Below are positions 40,473 through 50,491 of a stretch of DNA of 64,000 bases, one piece after another. Where the stretch lies: assembly GCF_024793895.1 (NCBI RefSeq), contig NZ_JANUSB010000017.1, forward strand, positions 124,001 through 188,000, in the 5' to 3' direction. A model generated the notes under the pieces. That model made no database searches, had not been told where the DNA came from, and was given only the letters and a program-made list of their open reading frames with translations. Numbering within the stretch: position 1 is the stretch's first letter; every line of letters begins with the position of its first letter. The DNA comes from Serratia sp. AKBS12 (GTDB taxonomy: Bacteria > Pseudomonadota > Gammaproteobacteria > Enterobacterales > Enterobacteriaceae). The position numbers and the translations under genes were made by a program.

Positions 40473-41375
40473 ATGTCTGACTTCAACAGCCAGTTGCAGG
40501 TATATCGTCAACGCACCGACGATGCGTTACTGGGGTTTATCGCCCCGCTGCCGTTCAATAAAGACGGTATGGTCGAAGCCATGCGTCACGGCGCGTTATT
40601 GGGCGGAAAACGCCTGCGCCCGTTCCTGGTTTACGCCACCGGCGAGATGTTCGGCGTATCGCTGAACAATCTGGATGTGCCGGCCGCCGCCATCGAATGC
40701 ATTCATGCCTATTCGCTGATCCATGACGATCTGCCGGCGATGGACAATGACGATCTGCGCCGCGGCCAGCCGACCTGCCATATCAAGTTTGGTGAAGCCA
40801 ATGCCATCCTGGCCGGCGACGCTCTGCAAACGCTGGCGTTCTCTATTCTGGCCGATGCCGACATGCCTGACGTCGCGCTGCGTGACAGGTTGGCGATGGT
40901 GTCTGAACTGGCCGGCGCCAGTGGCGTTGCCGGCATGTGCGGTGGCCAGGCACTGGATCTGGCGGCCGAAGGACGTCAGATTAATCTGGAAGCGCTGGAG
41001 CAAATCCACCGGCATAAAACCGGGGCATTAATCCGCGCTGCGGTGCGTCTGGGTGCGCTGGCTGCGGGAGAAGCAGGCCGGGCGGCGCTGGCGCCGCTCG
41101 ATCGTTACGCCGCGGCGATTGGCCTGGCGTTCCAGGTTCAGGATGACATTCTCGACGTCATCGGCGAAACTGCCAAAATAGGAAAGCGCCAAGGGGCCGA
41201 CCAGCAGCATGGCAAGAGTACCTATCCTGCGCTGCTCGGGCTGGAAAACGCCAAAGCCAAAGCCAGAGATTTGCACCTGGAAGCCTTGGCCGCGCTGGAT
41301 ACGCTGGCCGCACACTCTTACAATACCGCGCCATTAAGGGCGTTAGCCAGCTTCATTATTGAACGCGACAATTAA
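40473..41375 (+). CDS. ispA: Farnesyl diphosphate synthase
   Basis: 300 residues. Condenses dimethylallyl diphosphate with two isopentenyl diphosphates to farnesyl diphosphate. Both aspartate-rich motifs are present: DDLPAMDNDD near residue 85 and DDILD near residue 223; the chain-length region upstream is YSLIHDD. ATG 40473 follows a TTG that is not needed. Together with dxs it supplies quinones, undecaprenyl carriers and the farnesyl for heme O. Confidence 0.97.
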   Translation: MSDFNSQLQVYRQRTDDALLGFIAPLPFNKDGMVEAMRHGALLGGKRLRPFLVYATGEMFGVSLNNLDVPAAAIECIHAYSLIHDDLPAMDNDDLRRGQPTCHIKFGEANAILAGDALQTLAFSILADADMPDVALRDRLAMVSELAGASGVAGMCGGQALDLAAEGRQINLEALEQIHRHKTGALIRAAVRLGALAAGEAGRAALAPLDRYAAAIGLAFQVQDDILDVIGETAKIGKRQGADQQHGKSTYPALLGLENAKAKARDLHLEALAALDTLAAHSYNTAPLRALASFIIERDN

Positions 41376-41457
41376 CGTGTGACGTTATCGCCATTGGCAG
41401 ACATTGCGCCACAGGCACAATGGTCAATTAATGGCATACCTCTGATATGAGTATCGA

Positions 41458-43323
41458 ATGAGTCTTGATATAGCCAAATACCCAACGTTGGCACTGGCGG
41501 ATAACCCCGAGGAACTCCGCTCGTTGCCAAAAGAAAGCCTGCCGAAGCTGTGCGACGAGCTACGGCAATATCTGCTGGACAGCGTCAGCCGCTCGAGCGG
41601 CCACTTTGCTTCCGGGCTGGGTACCGTCGAACTGACGGTGGCGTTGCACTACGTTTACAACACGCCGTTCGATCATCTGGTATGGGATGTTGGTCACCAG
41701 GCCTATCCACATAAAATTCTGACCGGTCGTCGCGATCGCATCTCTACCATTCGCCAAAAGAATGGCTTGCATCCTTTCCCTTGGCGCGCTGAAAGCGAAT
41801 ACGACGTATTGTCGGTTGGCCACTCGTCGACGTCGATCAGCGCCGGCCTGGGCATGGCCGTGGCCGCCGCGCGTGAAGGCAAGGGCCGCCGTACGGTATG
41901 CGTGATCGGCGACGGCGCGATTACCGCCGGTATGGCGTTCGAAGCAATGAACCACGCCGGCGACATCGATCCGGACATGCTGGTAGTGCTGAACGACAAC
42001 GAAATGTCGATCTCGGAAAACGTCGGCGCGTTGAATAACCACCTGGCGCAGTTACTGTCAGGCAAACTGTATTCCACGCTGCGCGAAGGCGGCAAAAAAG
42101 TGCTTTCCGGCCTACCGCCGATCAAGGAACTGATCAAGCGCACCGAAGAGCATTTGAAGGGCATGGTCGTGCCGGGCACGCTGTTTGAAGAGCTGGGCTT
42201 TAATTATATCGGCCCGGTCGACGGTCACGACGTGCAGGGGCTGGTCGCCACGCTGAAGAACATGCGCGATCTGAAAGGGCCACAGCTGCTGCATATCATG
42301 ACCAAAAAAGGCCGTGGTTATGCACCGGCAGAAAAGGATCCGATCAGCTTCCATGCGGTGCCCAAGTTCGATCCGGCCAGCGGCACCCTGCCGAAGAGCG
42401 CCGGCGGCCTGCCGACCTATTCAAAAATATTTGGCGAATGGCTGTGTGAAACCGCCGCCAAGGACAGCGCGCTGATGGCCATCACTCCCGCGATGCGCGA
42501 AGGCTCGGGCATGGTGCAGTTTTCGCGCGATTACCCACAGCAATACTTCGACGTGGCAATCGCCGAACAGCACGCGGTCACCTTTGCTGCCGGTCTGGCG
42601 ATTGGTGGTTACAGGCCGGTGGTAGCGATTTATTCCACCTTCCTGCAACGCGCCTACGATCAGGTGATCCACGACGTAGCGATCCAGAATCTGCCGGTGC
42701 TGTTTGCCATCGATCGCGGTGGCATTGTCGGCGCCGATGGGCAGACCCACCAGGGGGCGTTCGATCTCTCCTTCCTGCGCTGTATCCCGAACATGGTGAT
42801 CATGACGCCAAGCGATGAAAACGAATGTCGTCAAATGCTGTTTACCGGCTATCACTACAACGATGGTCCAAGCGCGGTGCGTTATCCGCGTGGCAACGGT
42901 ATCGGTGCCACGCTCGAGCCACTGGCCGCATTGCCGCTGGGTAAAGGCGTGGTACGCCGTGAAGGCGAGAAGATCGCCATTCTCAACTTCGGTACCCTGC
43001 TGCCGGAAGCGCAGTTGGCCGCCGAGGCGCTCGACGCCACGCTGGTCGACATGCGTTTCGTCAAACCGCTGGATGAAGCGCTGGTGCTGGAAATGGCCGC
43101 CAGCCATCAAGCGCTGGTGACGCTGGAAGAAAACGCCATCATGGGCGGCGCCGGCAGCGGCGTGAACGAACTGCTGATGGCGAAACGCCGCGTGGTACCG
43201 GTGTTGAACATCGGCCTGCCGGACGCCTTTGTACCGCAGGGTGGCCAGGACGAGATCCGCCACGATCTGGGCCTTGATGCCGCCGGTATTCAACGCCAAA
43301 TCACCAACTGGCTGGCAGAATAA
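41458..43323 (+). CDS. dxs: 1-deoxy-D-xylulose-5-phosphate synthase
   Basis: 621 residues (620 in E. coli). First enzyme of the MEP isoprenoid pathway; also supplies thiamine and pyridoxal synthesis. Seen: the thiamine diphosphate motif [18 protein letters not shown] to LNDNEMS, the catalytic histidine region [14 protein letters not shown], and the transketolase-like [15 protein letters not shown] with the cofactor-activating glutamate. Eighty-two bases after ispA. Ends in a strong terminator. Confidence 0.98.
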   Translation: MSLDIAKYPTLALADNPEELRSLPKESLPKLCDELRQYLLDSVSRSSGHFASGLGTVELTVALHYVYNTPFDHLVWDVGHQAYPHKILTGRRDRISTIRQKNGLHPFPWRAESEYDVLSVGHSSTSISAGLGMAVAAAREGKGRRTVCVIGDGAITAGMAFEAMNHAGDIDPDMLVVLNDNEMSISENVGALNNHLAQLLSGKLYSTLREGGKKVLSGLPPIKELIKRTEEHLKGMVVPGTLFEELGFNYIGPVDGHDVQGLVATLKNMRDLKGPQLLHIMTKKGRGYAPAEKDPISFHAVPKFDPASGTLPKSAGGLPTYSKIFGEWLCETAAKDSALMAITPAMREGSGMVQFSRDYPQQYFDVAIAEQHAVTFAAGLAIGGYRPVVAIYSTFLQRAYDQVIHDVAIQNLPVLFAIDRGGIVGADGQTHQGAFDLSFLRCIPNMVIMTPSDENECRQMLFTGYHYNDGPSAVRYPRGNGIGATLEPLAALPLGKGVVRREGEKIAILNFGTLLPEAQLAAEALDATLVDMRFVKPLDEALVLEMAASHQALVTLEENAIMGGAGSGVNELLMAKRRVVPVLNIGLPDAFVPQGGQDEIRHDLGLDAAGIQRQITNWLAE

Positions 43324-43329
43324 ACCTTC

Positions 43330-43350
43330 CGGGGCTTCGCTGAAGCCCCG
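43330..43350 (+). terminator. Rho-independent terminator of xseB-ispA-dxs
   Basis: CGGGGCTTC / GAAGCCCCG nine-base-pair stem with a GCT loop, followed by TTTTCTT, seven bases after the dxs stop. Confidence 0.92.
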
Positions 43351-43423
43351 TTTTCTTCAATATCCCCACCTCGTCCTCCGATAATCCGCTACAGTTACTG
43401 TCGGAGCTAAACCGGAGGCAAGC

Positions 43424-44398
43424 ATGAAGTATGTAAAACTGGGCACTACCGATCTTAACGTATCCCGCATCTGTCTGGGTTGCATGACCTATGGCGAGCC
43501 CAATCGTGGCAATCACGCCTGGACCCTGCCGGAAGAGAGTAGCCGCCCGCTGCTCAAACAAGCGCTGGAAGCGGGCATCAACTTTTTTGACACCGCCAAC
43601 AGCTATTCAGACGGCAGCAGCGAAGAGATCGTCGGCCGAGCCTTGCGTGATTATGCGCGCCGTGACCAGGTGGTGATCGCCACCAAAGTATACTTTCCGC
43701 TTAGCAATCTGGAGCGTGGCCTGTCGCGCGGCAAGATAATGCAATCCATCGACGACAGCCTGAAACGACTGGGAACCGATTACGTCGATCTGTTGCAAAT
43801 CCACCGTTGGGATTACGAGACGCCGCTCGAAGAGACGCTGGAAGCGCTCCATGAGGTGGTAAAGGCCGGTAAGGCGCGTTATATCGGCGCCTCGTCGATG
43901 TATGCCTGGCAGTTCGCCAAGGCGCTCTACACTGCCGATTTACACGGCTGGACGCGCTTTGCCACCATGCAAAACCAATACAATCTGATCCAACGGGAAG
44001 AAGAGCGTGAAATGCTGCCGCTGTGCGCGGCAGAAGGGATCGCCGTTATGCCTTGGAGCCCGCTGGCGCGCGGGCGTTTAACCCGCCCGTGGGGCGAAAG
44101 CACCGCCCGACTGGTGTCGGATGAGGTCGGCAAGGATCTGTATGATCAGACCGAGGGGATTGATGCAATTATCGCCGAACGTGTAGCGACCATCGCCGAA
44201 CAGCGCGGCGTTTCGCGCGCTCAGGTGGCGCTGGCCTGGCTACTGAGTAAACCGGTCGTCACCACCCCGATTGTCGGCGCCTCGCGCAGCGAACAACTGG
44301 AAGACGCCATTGCCGCCGTCGATCTGACGTTGAGCTCGCTTGAAATTGCCGAACTGGAAACGGCCTATGTGCCGCACCGAGTCACCGGGTTTGAATAA
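43424..44398 (+). CDS. yajO: Aldo/keto reductase YajO
   Basis: 324 residues. NADPH-dependent aldo/keto reductase with the expected residues: Asp and Tyr in FFDTANSYSDGSSEE, Lys in VIATKVYFPL, His in LLQIHRWDYETPLEE. E. coli YajO has been implicated in forming 1-deoxyxylulose-related compounds and thiamine thiazole; its substrate is not certain. ATG 43424 has GGAGG upstream. Its place after dxs is conserved. Confidence 0.94.
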   Translation: MKYVKLGTTDLNVSRICLGCMTYGEPNRGNHAWTLPEESSRPLLKQALEAGINFFDTANSYSDGSSEEIVGRALRDYARRDQVVIATKVYFPLSNLERGLSRGKIMQSIDDSLKRLGTDYVDLLQIHRWDYETPLEETLEALHEVVKAGKARYIGASSMYAWQFAKALYTADLHGWTRFATMQNQYNLIQREEEREMLPLCAAEGIAVMPWSPLARGRLTRPWGESTARLVSDEVGKDLYDQTEGIDAIIAERVATIAEQRGVSRAQVALAWLLSKPVVTTPIVGASRSEQLEDAIAAVDLTLSSLEIAELETAYVPHRVTGFE

Positions 44399-44401
44399 CC
44401 A

Positions 44402-44425
44402 ACGGGGCGCTCACCGGCGCCCCGT
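44402..44425. terminator. Hairpin between yajO and pgpA
   Basis: ACGGGGCGC / GCGCCCCGT nine-base-pair stem with a six-base loop between convergent genes. T-tracts are poor on both sides (leftward TTGGTTATT), so it is a weak terminator at best. Confidence 0.5.
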
Positions 44426-44432
44426 CACATCA

Positions 44433-44927
44433 TCAAAATAGCCCAACCGGCCAATGGTGACCTATCAGATAGATAACCCCGGCGGCAATCACCCCGGCGA
44501 CGATATCGTCGATCATGATGCCCATACCGCCATGCACGTTGCGATCAAACCAGCGAATCGGCCACGGTTTCCAGATATCCAGCAGGCGGAAAATCACAAA
44601 ACCGGCGGCTACCCAGCGCCAATCGTTGATTGGCAACGCCATCAGCGTGATCCACATCCCGACAAACTCATCCCAGACGATGCTGCCATGATCGTGCACG
44701 CGCATGTCTTTTGCCGTCTGATGGCATAGATAGACACCCATACAGATGCTGAACATCACCAACAGTGAATAGAGCTGCCACGGCAGCTGGATAAGCAGCA
44801 ACCAGGACGGTATCGCCGCCAATGACCCGACGGTGCCCGGCATGATCGGCGATAATCCACTGCCAAAGCCGGTGGCCAGCAGATGCCATGGGTTGCTTAA
44901 ACGCAACCGGCGTGTCGCTTCATCCAT
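44433..44927 (-). CDS. pgpA: Phosphatidylglycerophosphatase A
   Basis: 164 residues. Inner-membrane enzyme removing phosphate from phosphatidylglycerophosphate. Seen: GFGSGLSPIMPGTVGSLAAI at the N-terminus, the DEFVGMWIT motif and the C-terminal DRNVHGGMGIMIDDIVAGV, which carry the conserved acidic residues of the PgpA family. Eight bases after thiL at the end of the nrdR-ribD-ribH-nusB-thiL-pgpA cluster. Confidence 0.96.
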   Translation of the reverse strand: MDEATRRLRLSNPWHLLATGFGSGLSPIMPGTVGSLAAIPSWLLLIQLPWQLYSLLVMFSICMGVYLCHQTAKDMRVHDHGSIVWDEFVGMWITLMALPINDWRWVAAGFVIFRLLDIWKPWPIRWFDRNVHGGMGIMIDDIVAGVIAAGVIYLIGHHWPVGLF

Positions 44928-44935
44928 GTGCTGTC

Positions 44936-45913
44936 CTATTCCACGCTAAAGTGATCAAAACCGGCCCACGGCAAATCAACCGCTTCATTGTCGCGCAAGA
45001 ATTGCAGACCTTCGGAAAGTGGCCCTATCTGGCCAATACAGGTGTAATCGGCACCCAAATGGCTCAACGCCACTTCCAGCGCGCCGCGATTGATCTCCGG
45101 CACCGTGAAGCACAGTTCGTAATCCTCGCCGCCGGTCAGCGCCCAGCGCAACGCCTGCTCACCATCGGTATGGCCGGTAAGCGACTGCGACATTGGCAAT
45201 TCATCCAGATCGATACGCGCACCGCATTCACTGGCTTTCAACAGGTGTTTCAGATCGGAGATCAGACCGTCGGAAATGTCGATCGCGGCACTGGCCAGAT
45301 CGCGCAGCGCTTGCCCCTGCAATACCCGTGGCTGCGGCCTTAAATGACGCCCCAACAGATAATTGCGCGCGCTGGCGTCAGCTACCGACAGACGATTCTG
45401 TAAAATGGCCAAACCGGCGGCGCTGTCGCCTAGCGTACCGGTAACATAAATCCAGTCGCCAATACGCGCCCCGCTGCGCGTTAATGCGCGCCCGGCCGGG
45501 ATCAGGCCATTGATGGTCAGCGTCATGCTGAGCGGACCACGGGTGGTATCGCCGCCAATCAGCTGCATGCCATAATAATTGAGCTGCTCGAACAGGCTAT
45601 CGCTAAAGGCCTTCAACCAGCTCTCATCAACGCTTGGCAAGGTCAATGCCAGCGACAACCAGGCAGGATCGGCGCCCATCGCCGCCAGATCGCTGAGGTT
45701 TACCGCCAGCGCCTTGTAACCAAGATCGGCCGGATCGATATCCGGCAGGAAATGAACGCCCGCGACCAGGGTATCGGTACTGACGGCCAAAAGCTGTTTT
45801 TCTGCCACTGTCAGCAGTGCGCAGTCATCTCCAATGCCCAACTGTACGTCCCGGCGCACGCTCTTAAACCGGTCAAAATAGCGGGCAATGAGGTCAAATT
45901 CGCCGCATGCCAT
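44936..45913 (-). CDS. thiL: Thiamine-monophosphate kinase
   Basis: 325 residues. Phosphorylates thiamine monophosphate to the active diphosphate with ATP. Seen: the N-terminal [44 protein letters not shown], and [10 protein letters not shown] that bind ATP and metals in the PurM-like fold. ATG at 45913 is preferred to one two codons upstream because the spacing from GGAA fits. A 157-base gap with a hairpin separates it from nusB. Confidence 0.96.
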   Translation of the reverse strand: MACGEFDLIARYFDRFKSVRRDVQLGIGDDCALLTVAEKQLLAVSTDTLVAGVHFLPDIDPADLGYKALAVNLSDLAAMGADPAWLSLALTLPSVDESWLKAFSDSLFEQLNYYGMQLIGGDTTRGPLSMTLTINGLIPAGRALTRSGARIGDWIYVTGTLGDSAAGLAILQNRLSVADASARNYLLGRHLRPQPRVLQGQALRDLASAAIDISDGLISDLKHLLKASECGARIDLDELPMSQSLTGHTDGEQALRWALTGGEDYELCFTVPEINRGALEVALSHLGADYTCIGQIGPLSEGLQFLRDNEAVDLPWAGFDHFSVE

Positions 45914-46042
45914 AATCATATTCCAATAGACTTTTCATCATTCATGTCACCCGCTTGGTCCTGGCTCCTGTCATTGACTTGGTCAATACCGGAAATCACT
46001 GCACCGGGCAGTGCAAAATGAATGACGTGGTGTACAGATGAA

Positions 46043-46068
46043 TTTAAGGCCGGTAAACCGGCCTTAAA
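46043..46068. terminator. Hairpin between nusB and thiL
   Basis: A near-perfect palindrome TTTAAGGCCGGT / ACCGGCCTTAAA with a very small loop, right after the nusB stop. Leftward it is followed only by AAATTCATC, so it may attenuate but probably does not fully separate nusB from thiL. Confidence 0.5.
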
Positions 46069-46070
46069 AT

Positions 46071-46487
46071 TTATTTCTTCTTGCGGATGCTTGGCGCTGC
46101 TTTATCCAGCACGCCATTCACAAACTTGTGGCTATCTTCGGCACCGAAGGTTTTTGCCAGTTCGATCGCCTCGTTGATTGCCACTTTGTAAGGGACATCT
46201 TCACGCATTTTCAGCTCAAACAGCGCAATGCGCAGCACCGCTTTTTCTACCTGGCCCAGCTCTTCGAGCTGACGAGACAGGTAAGGCGCCATCAGAGCAT
46301 CCAACATACCTGCATTCACTGCCACGCCGGACAGCAGCTCGCGAAAATAGGCGATGTCAACGTCTTTGACATCCTGCTCCGTCAGGAACTGTAATTCAAC
46401 ATCGGCAATGTCATTTTTTGACAACTGCCAAGAGTAAAGCGCTTGAACAGCGCACTCACGAGCGCGGCGACGAGCAGCAGGTTTCAC
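46071..46487 (-). CDS. nusB: Transcription antitermination factor NusB
   Basis: 138 residues (139 in E. coli). All-helical RNA-binding protein that joins NusE (S10) at boxA for rRNA antitermination. Seen: [17 protein letters not shown] near the N-terminus and the C-terminal block [20 protein letters not shown]. Twenty bases after ribH. Confidence 0.97.
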   Translation of the reverse strand: MKPAARRRARECAVQALYSWQLSKNDIADVELQFLTEQDVKDVDIAYFRELLSGVAVNAGMLDALMAPYLSRQLEELGQVEKAVLRIALFELKMREDVPYKVAINEAIELAKTFGAEDSHKFVNGVLDKAAPSIRKKK

Positions 46488-46507
46488 GGAATTCCCCTTA
46501 ACTAAAT

Positions 46508-46978
46508 TCAGGCTTTAATAGCTTTGATAACATTAATCATTTCAAGTGCGGTCAGGGCAGCTTCTGCGCCTTTGTTGCCCGCTTTGGTGCCGGCACGCTC
46601 GATCGCTTGTTCGATGCTTTCGGTGGTCAGGACGCCAAAGGCAACCGGGATTTCAGCGCTCAGAGAAACGCTACCCAGGCCAGAACTGGCTTCGCCTGCC
46701 ACATATTCAAAGTGAGCTGTGCCCCCACGGATCACCGTGCCCAGCGCGATAACGGCGTCGTACTTGCCGCTATTGGCCAACACCCGTGCGGTCAACGGCA
46801 GTTCGTAGGCACCCGGTACCCAGACAACGGTGATGTTGTCGTCTGCAACCTGGCCAATGCGTTTCAGCGCATCAATGGCGCCTTCCAGCAGGCTGTCGTT
46901 GATGAAATTGTTAAAACGTGCAATTGCGATCGCCACACGGGCATTTGGAGTAGCAACAACACCTTCGATAACTTTCAT
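46508..46978 (-). CDS. ribH: 6,7-dimethyl-8-ribityllumazine synthase
   Basis: 156 residues (called ribE in E. coli). Condenses the RibD product with dihydroxybutanone phosphate to give the lumazine precursor of riboflavin; forms a 60-subunit capsid in many species. Seen: [26 protein letters not shown] and [18 protein letters not shown], which includes the catalytic histidine. No FMN riboswitch is seen upstream. It lies 116 bases after ribD. Confidence 0.97.
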   Translation of the reverse strand: MKVIEGVVATPNARVAIAIARFNNFINDSLLEGAIDALKRIGQVADDNITVVWVPGAYELPLTARVLANSGKYDAVIALGTVIRGGTAHFEYVAGEASSGLGSVSLSAEIPVAFGVLTTESIEQAIERAGTKAGNKGAEAALTALEMINVIKAIKA

Positions 46979-47094
46979 GGGCTTTCCTTAAAAATGGGTT
47001 CAATACCCCGCAGGGGGGCGGATTCTATCATATTCTTTGCACGCCTGCGCGGCGGTTTTGTAAAACCCGACGGGCTACCGTCCAGCAGGATTTA

Positions 47095-48207
47095 TTACTG
47101 GTGTCTGGCTTTCAGACGCAACCGTAAATCCGGCCCGATTTGCCGCACCTCGCTGAAGACGAATTCGGGTGCATCGGCCAACTGTTCCAGTCCCGGCAGG
47201 TGACAAAGGCCACGGCCATTATCCCCCAACAGTTTTGGCGCGATGTACAAAATGAGCTCGTCCACCAGGCCGGCCTGCAATAACGCACCGGACAGCCGGG
47301 CGCCGGCTTCCACCCAGATCGAATTCACCTGACGTTTCGCCAGTTGCATCATCATCACCACCAGATCGATACCGCCGCCGTGTGCCGGGAACTGCAACTG
47401 TTCGACGTTTTGTGGCCATGATCTCTGGTCCGGCTGCAAACGCGCCAGCCAGGTGGTGCCGGGTTGCTGGATCAGCTTATGCTGAGGCGTGACACGGTTG
47501 TGACCGTCGAGAATAATCCGCAGCGGCTGGCGCAGGTTCTCTCGCGGATAGCTGCGCTGAGTTTCCTGGTCCAGTTCGTCCCAACGCACCGTCAGCGACG
47601 GATCGTCCGCCAGCACGGTGGCGCTGGTACTGAGTATCGCCGCGCTTTCGGCGCGTAAACGCTGTACATCCTGACGCGCCTGGGCGGAGGTGATCCACTG
47701 GCTTTCGCCAGATGCCATCGCGGTACAGCCATCGAGCGAAGCACCCAGTTTGAGTTGCACATAGGGGAAACCGGTACGCATGCGCTTGAGGAACCCCAGG
47801 TTGACCGCCTCGGCCTCGGCCAGCATCAGACCATGTTGCACCTCGATGCCCGCCTGCTGCAGTTTGTACAGTCCGCGCCCGGCAACCTGCGGATTGGGAT
47901 CCTGCATTGCCGCCACTACGCGGCTGACGCCGGCATCGATCAGGGCATCGGCGCACGGCGGTGTGCGGCCATGATGGCTACAGGGTTCCAGCGTGACATA
48001 GGCGGTAGCACCACACGCACGCTCACCGGCCATGCGCAGCGCATGTACTTCGGCATGCGGCTCGCCGGCGCGCAAATGATACCCCTCGCCAACGATCTGG
48101 CCATCGCGCACGATCACGCAGCCGACGTTGGGATTCGGCGCGGTAGTAAACCGCCCCAGCCGCGCCAGTTCAAAGGCGCGCGCCATATAGAATTCGTCGT
48201 TGTGCAT
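47095..48207 (-). CDS. ribD: Bifunctional riboflavin deaminase / reductase RibD
   Basis: 370 residues. N-terminal zinc deaminase domain with His51, Cys76 and Cys85 (HAEVHAL; PCSHHGRTPPC); C-terminal NADPH reductase domain (GFPYVQLKLGASLDG; NSIWVEAGARLSGALLQAGL). Together they carry out the second and third steps of riboflavin synthesis. A TTG five codons upstream is rejected in favour of ATG 48207. Eleven bases after nrdR, an operon linkage conserved in gammaproteobacteria. Confidence 0.97.
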   Translation of the reverse strand: MHNDEFYMARAFELARLGRFTTAPNPNVGCVIVRDGQIVGEGYHLRAGEPHAEVHALRMAGERACGATAYVTLEPCSHHGRTPPCADALIDAGVSRVVAAMQDPNPQVAGRGLYKLQQAGIEVQHGLMLAEAEAVNLGFLKRMRTGFPYVQLKLGASLDGCTAMASGESQWITSAQARQDVQRLRAESAAILSTSATVLADDPSLTVRWDELDQETQRSYPRENLRQPLRIILDGHNRVTPQHKLIQQPGTTWLARLQPDQRSWPQNVEQLQFPAHGGGIDLVVMMMQLAKRQVNSIWVEAGARLSGALLQAGLVDELILYIAPKLLGDNGRGLCHLPGLEQLADAPEFVFSEVRQIGPDLRLRLKARHQ

Positions 48208-48218
48208 CTCGAGCCCCG

Positions 48219-48668
48219 TCAATCCTGGAGTCTGGCGATCTCTTCGCCGAACTCGCGGATATCTTCAAAACTGCGATAGACCGAAGCAAAACGGATGTAA
48301 GCCACCTTATCCAGTTTCTTCAGCGCATCCATGACCAGATTGCCGACCATTTTCGTCGGCACTTCACGCTCGCCGGTGGCACGCAACTGGGATTTTATAT
48401 GGTTGATGGCGTTTTCCACGTCATCGGAGCTGACCGGACGCTTTTCCAGCGCTTTCAGCATGCCGCGACGCAGTTTGTCCTCATTGAAAGGTTCACGCAC
48501 CTCGTCACTTTTGATCACGCGCGGCATCACCAGCTCCGCCACCTCAAAGGTGGTAAAGCGTTCGTTACAAACCAGACACTGACGACGACGGCGCACCTGT
48601 GACCCATCGCCTACCAGGCGGGAATCAATCACTTTGGTATCAACAGCAGCGCAAAAAGGGCAATGCAT
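48219..48668 (-). CDS. nrdR: Ribonucleotide reductase regulator NrdR
   Basis: 149 residues, as in E. coli. Zinc ribbon with Cys3, Cys6, Cys31 and Cys34 (CPFC; CLVC), then an ATP-cone domain ([20 protein letters not shown]). It represses nrd operons when dATP is bound. The frame is open to 48683 but MHCPFC is the family start. First gene of the leftward nrdR-ribD-ribH-nusB cluster. Confidence 0.98.
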   Translation of the reverse strand: MHCPFCAAVDTKVIDSRLVGDGSQVRRRRQCLVCNERFTTFEVAELVMPRVIKSDEVREPFNEDKLRRGMLKALEKRPVSSDDVENAINHIKSQLRATGEREVPTKMVGNLVMDALKKLDKVAYIRFASVYRSFEDIREFGEEIARLQD

Positions 48669-48855
48669 AACACGTCCTGACAAGCGTTCTCATAGTTAAG
48701 AATAGTTTACCCCGAAGTTTCGCTACAACAAAGGGCATGGGAGATTTGTTGCGACGCCGCGCCGCTTGACGCGGTATTGTGCCGGCCGACGCATGACTTT
48801 CAGCACGATTGCGACTAAGCTGATAACAGGAGCTATTGAATAGGAAATCACTGCC

Positions 48856-49404
48856 ATGACAACTAGTTATCGTAAAGTTCTTTTGCTTGGCGCCCTGGTT
48901 GCGCTGGCTGGCTGCGCGCAGAATCGTGAAGTGCCGAAATTGCAAAATGAGATGGTCGAGCTGAACCAAAAGCTGAATACGCTAACCGACCAGGCTACCG
49001 CGCTGGAGCGCCAGAATCGATTGAACGGCAACTCCGCCAGCGGCGTATATCTGCTGCCCGCCGCCAACACCGCCGCACGTTTGCAGAGCGCACTGGGTGA
49101 ACTGAGCGTATCGCTCACCCATGTAAAAACCGAAGCCAACGGCACGCAGGCGATGTTGCATATACGCACGCTCTCCGGTAAATCGCTGCCGGCCTTCAAG
49201 GCGATGGTGGAATGGGGCCAGCTGGATCCCAACGGCCAGTTGCAAAGCGCCGGAGCGCTTTCACAACCCATCCAGAGCACCGAATCCCTGCTGTCGAAAA
49301 CCGAGCAGAGCTTTGAGCTGCGCTTCAGCGGCGTAACCCCACAACAGCTGGGTTACATTCGCCTGCATGAGGTCGAGCCGATCGGCGCAGAAACGGCAAA
49401 ATAA
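48856..49404 (+). CDS. yajI: YajI-like lipoprotein (DUF3251)
   Basis: 182 residues (179 in E. coli). Lipoprotein signal with lipobox LAGC (Cys20), a coiled-coil heptad stretch (LQNEMVELNQKLNTLTDQAT), then the DUF3251 domain. Function unknown; the anchor suggests an outer-membrane location. Its place beside nrdR matches E. coli, although tsx and yajD, found there between yajI and secF, are absent here. Confidence 0.85.
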   Translation: MTTSYRKVLLLGALVALAGCAQNREVPKLQNEMVELNQKLNTLTDQATALERQNRLNGNSASGVYLLPAANTAARLQSALGELSVSLTHVKTEANGTQAMLHIRTLSGKSLPAFKAMVEWGQLDPNGQLQSAGALSQPIQSTESLLSKTEQSFELRFSGVTPQQLGYIRLHEVEPIGAETAK

Positions 49405-49467
49405 ACGCCGTTTGCTACCGCGCAAGTCGCCGCGCTGCAAGCCTCATCGGTCATGCAGCAGCAAAAA

Positions 49468-49491
49468 AAAGAGCGCCAATTGGCGCTCTTT
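49468..49491. terminator. Bidirectional terminator between yajI and secF
   Basis: AAAGAGCGCCAA / TTGGCGCTCTTT, a nearly perfect palindrome flanked by a run of A on the left and TTTATT on the right. It can serve yajI rightward and secF leftward. Confidence 0.85.
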
Positions 49492-49512
49492 ATTCAACTG
49501 AACCTATCGCAA

Positions 49513-50481
49513 TCAGGGCAGGATTGAAGGCTGATCGGCGCCTTCTTTTTCTACTTTCTGCTGCAGCATGTGTTCACGCTTCATACCCAGCTTCAACGCC
49601 AGCGCAGACGCGACGTAGATGGAGGATACGGTACCGATGGATACGCCGATCAACATCGCCAACGAGAAGCCGTGCAGCATCGCACCGCCAAAGATGTACA
49701 GCATCAGCACTACCATCAAGGTGGTCCCGGAGGTCATCAATGTACGACTCAGCGTCTGGGTCAGCGACACGTTGATGATTTCGTAAGAAGTACCGCGACG
49801 GATCTTGCGGAAGTTCTCACGAATACGGTCGGAAACCACGATGCTGTCGTTCAGTGAATAACCGATGACCGACATCAAGGACGCCACGATGGTCAGATCG
49901 ACTTCGATCCGGAACAGTGACAGAACCCCGAGGGTGATCACCACATCGTGCGCCAACGCGATAACCGCCCCTGCCGCCAGACGCCATTCAAAGCGGAAAC
50001 CAACGTAAATCAAGATACAGATCAACGCCACCAGCAGCGCCATGCCGCCATTTTGCGCCAGTTCGCTACCAACGCTTGGACCGACGAACTCAACGCGCTT
50101 GACGGTGGCGTTTTTATCCACTGACGCGTTAATCACGCTGATCACCTTGTTGCCCAGCTCCTGACCGGCAGGGCCGGTCACCGGAGGCATGCGCACCATG
50201 ATGTCGCGGCTGCTGCCAAAGTTCTGCAGCACCGGGTCCTTGAAGCCGGCCTTTTCCAGCGTATCCCGCATCAAATCCAGGTTTGCCGGCTGTTCCAGGT
50301 TGATTTCAATCACCGTACCGCCGGTGAAATCCAGACCCCAGTTAAAGCCGCGAACGGACATCACGGTAATCGACGCGATCAACAGCAGCAATGAGATGCC
50401 GAAGGCCACGTAATCCCAGCGCATAAAGTCATACACTTTACGGCCGTAGTTGAGTTGTTCAACAGTATAATCCTGTGCCAC
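49513..50481 (-). CDS. secF: Protein translocase subunit SecF
   Basis: 322 residues (323 in E. coli) beginning at GTG 50481, preceded by GAGGAG; the family sequence [18 protein letters not shown] follows directly. RND-type membrane protein with six helices and a periplasmic P4 domain; [12 protein letters not shown] is the signature after helix 1. SecDF uses the proton gradient to pull exported proteins through SecYEG. A longer upstream frame runs inside secD and is rejected. Ten bases after secD. Confidence 0.97.
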   Translation of the reverse strand: MAQDYTVEQLNYGRKVYDFMRWDYVAFGISLLLLIASITVMSVRGFNWGLDFTGGTVIEINLEQPANLDLMRDTLEKAGFKDPVLQNFGSSRDIMVRMPPVTGPAGQELGNKVISVINASVDKNATVKRVEFVGPSVGSELAQNGGMALLVALICILIYVGFRFEWRLAAGAVIALAHDVVITLGVLSLFRIEVDLTIVASLMSVIGYSLNDSIVVSDRIRENFRKIRRGTSYEIINVSLTQTLSRTLMTSGTTLMVVLMLYIFGGAMLHGFSLAMLIGVSIGTVSSIYVASALALKLGMKREHMLQQKVEKEGADQPSILP

Positions 50482-50491
50482 AACGCACTCC

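Noticed and set aside
46979-47094. Possible FMN riboswitch before ribH
   Set aside because: The gap is only 116 bases and lacks the conserved FMN-element blocks; none is expected here in enterobacteria.
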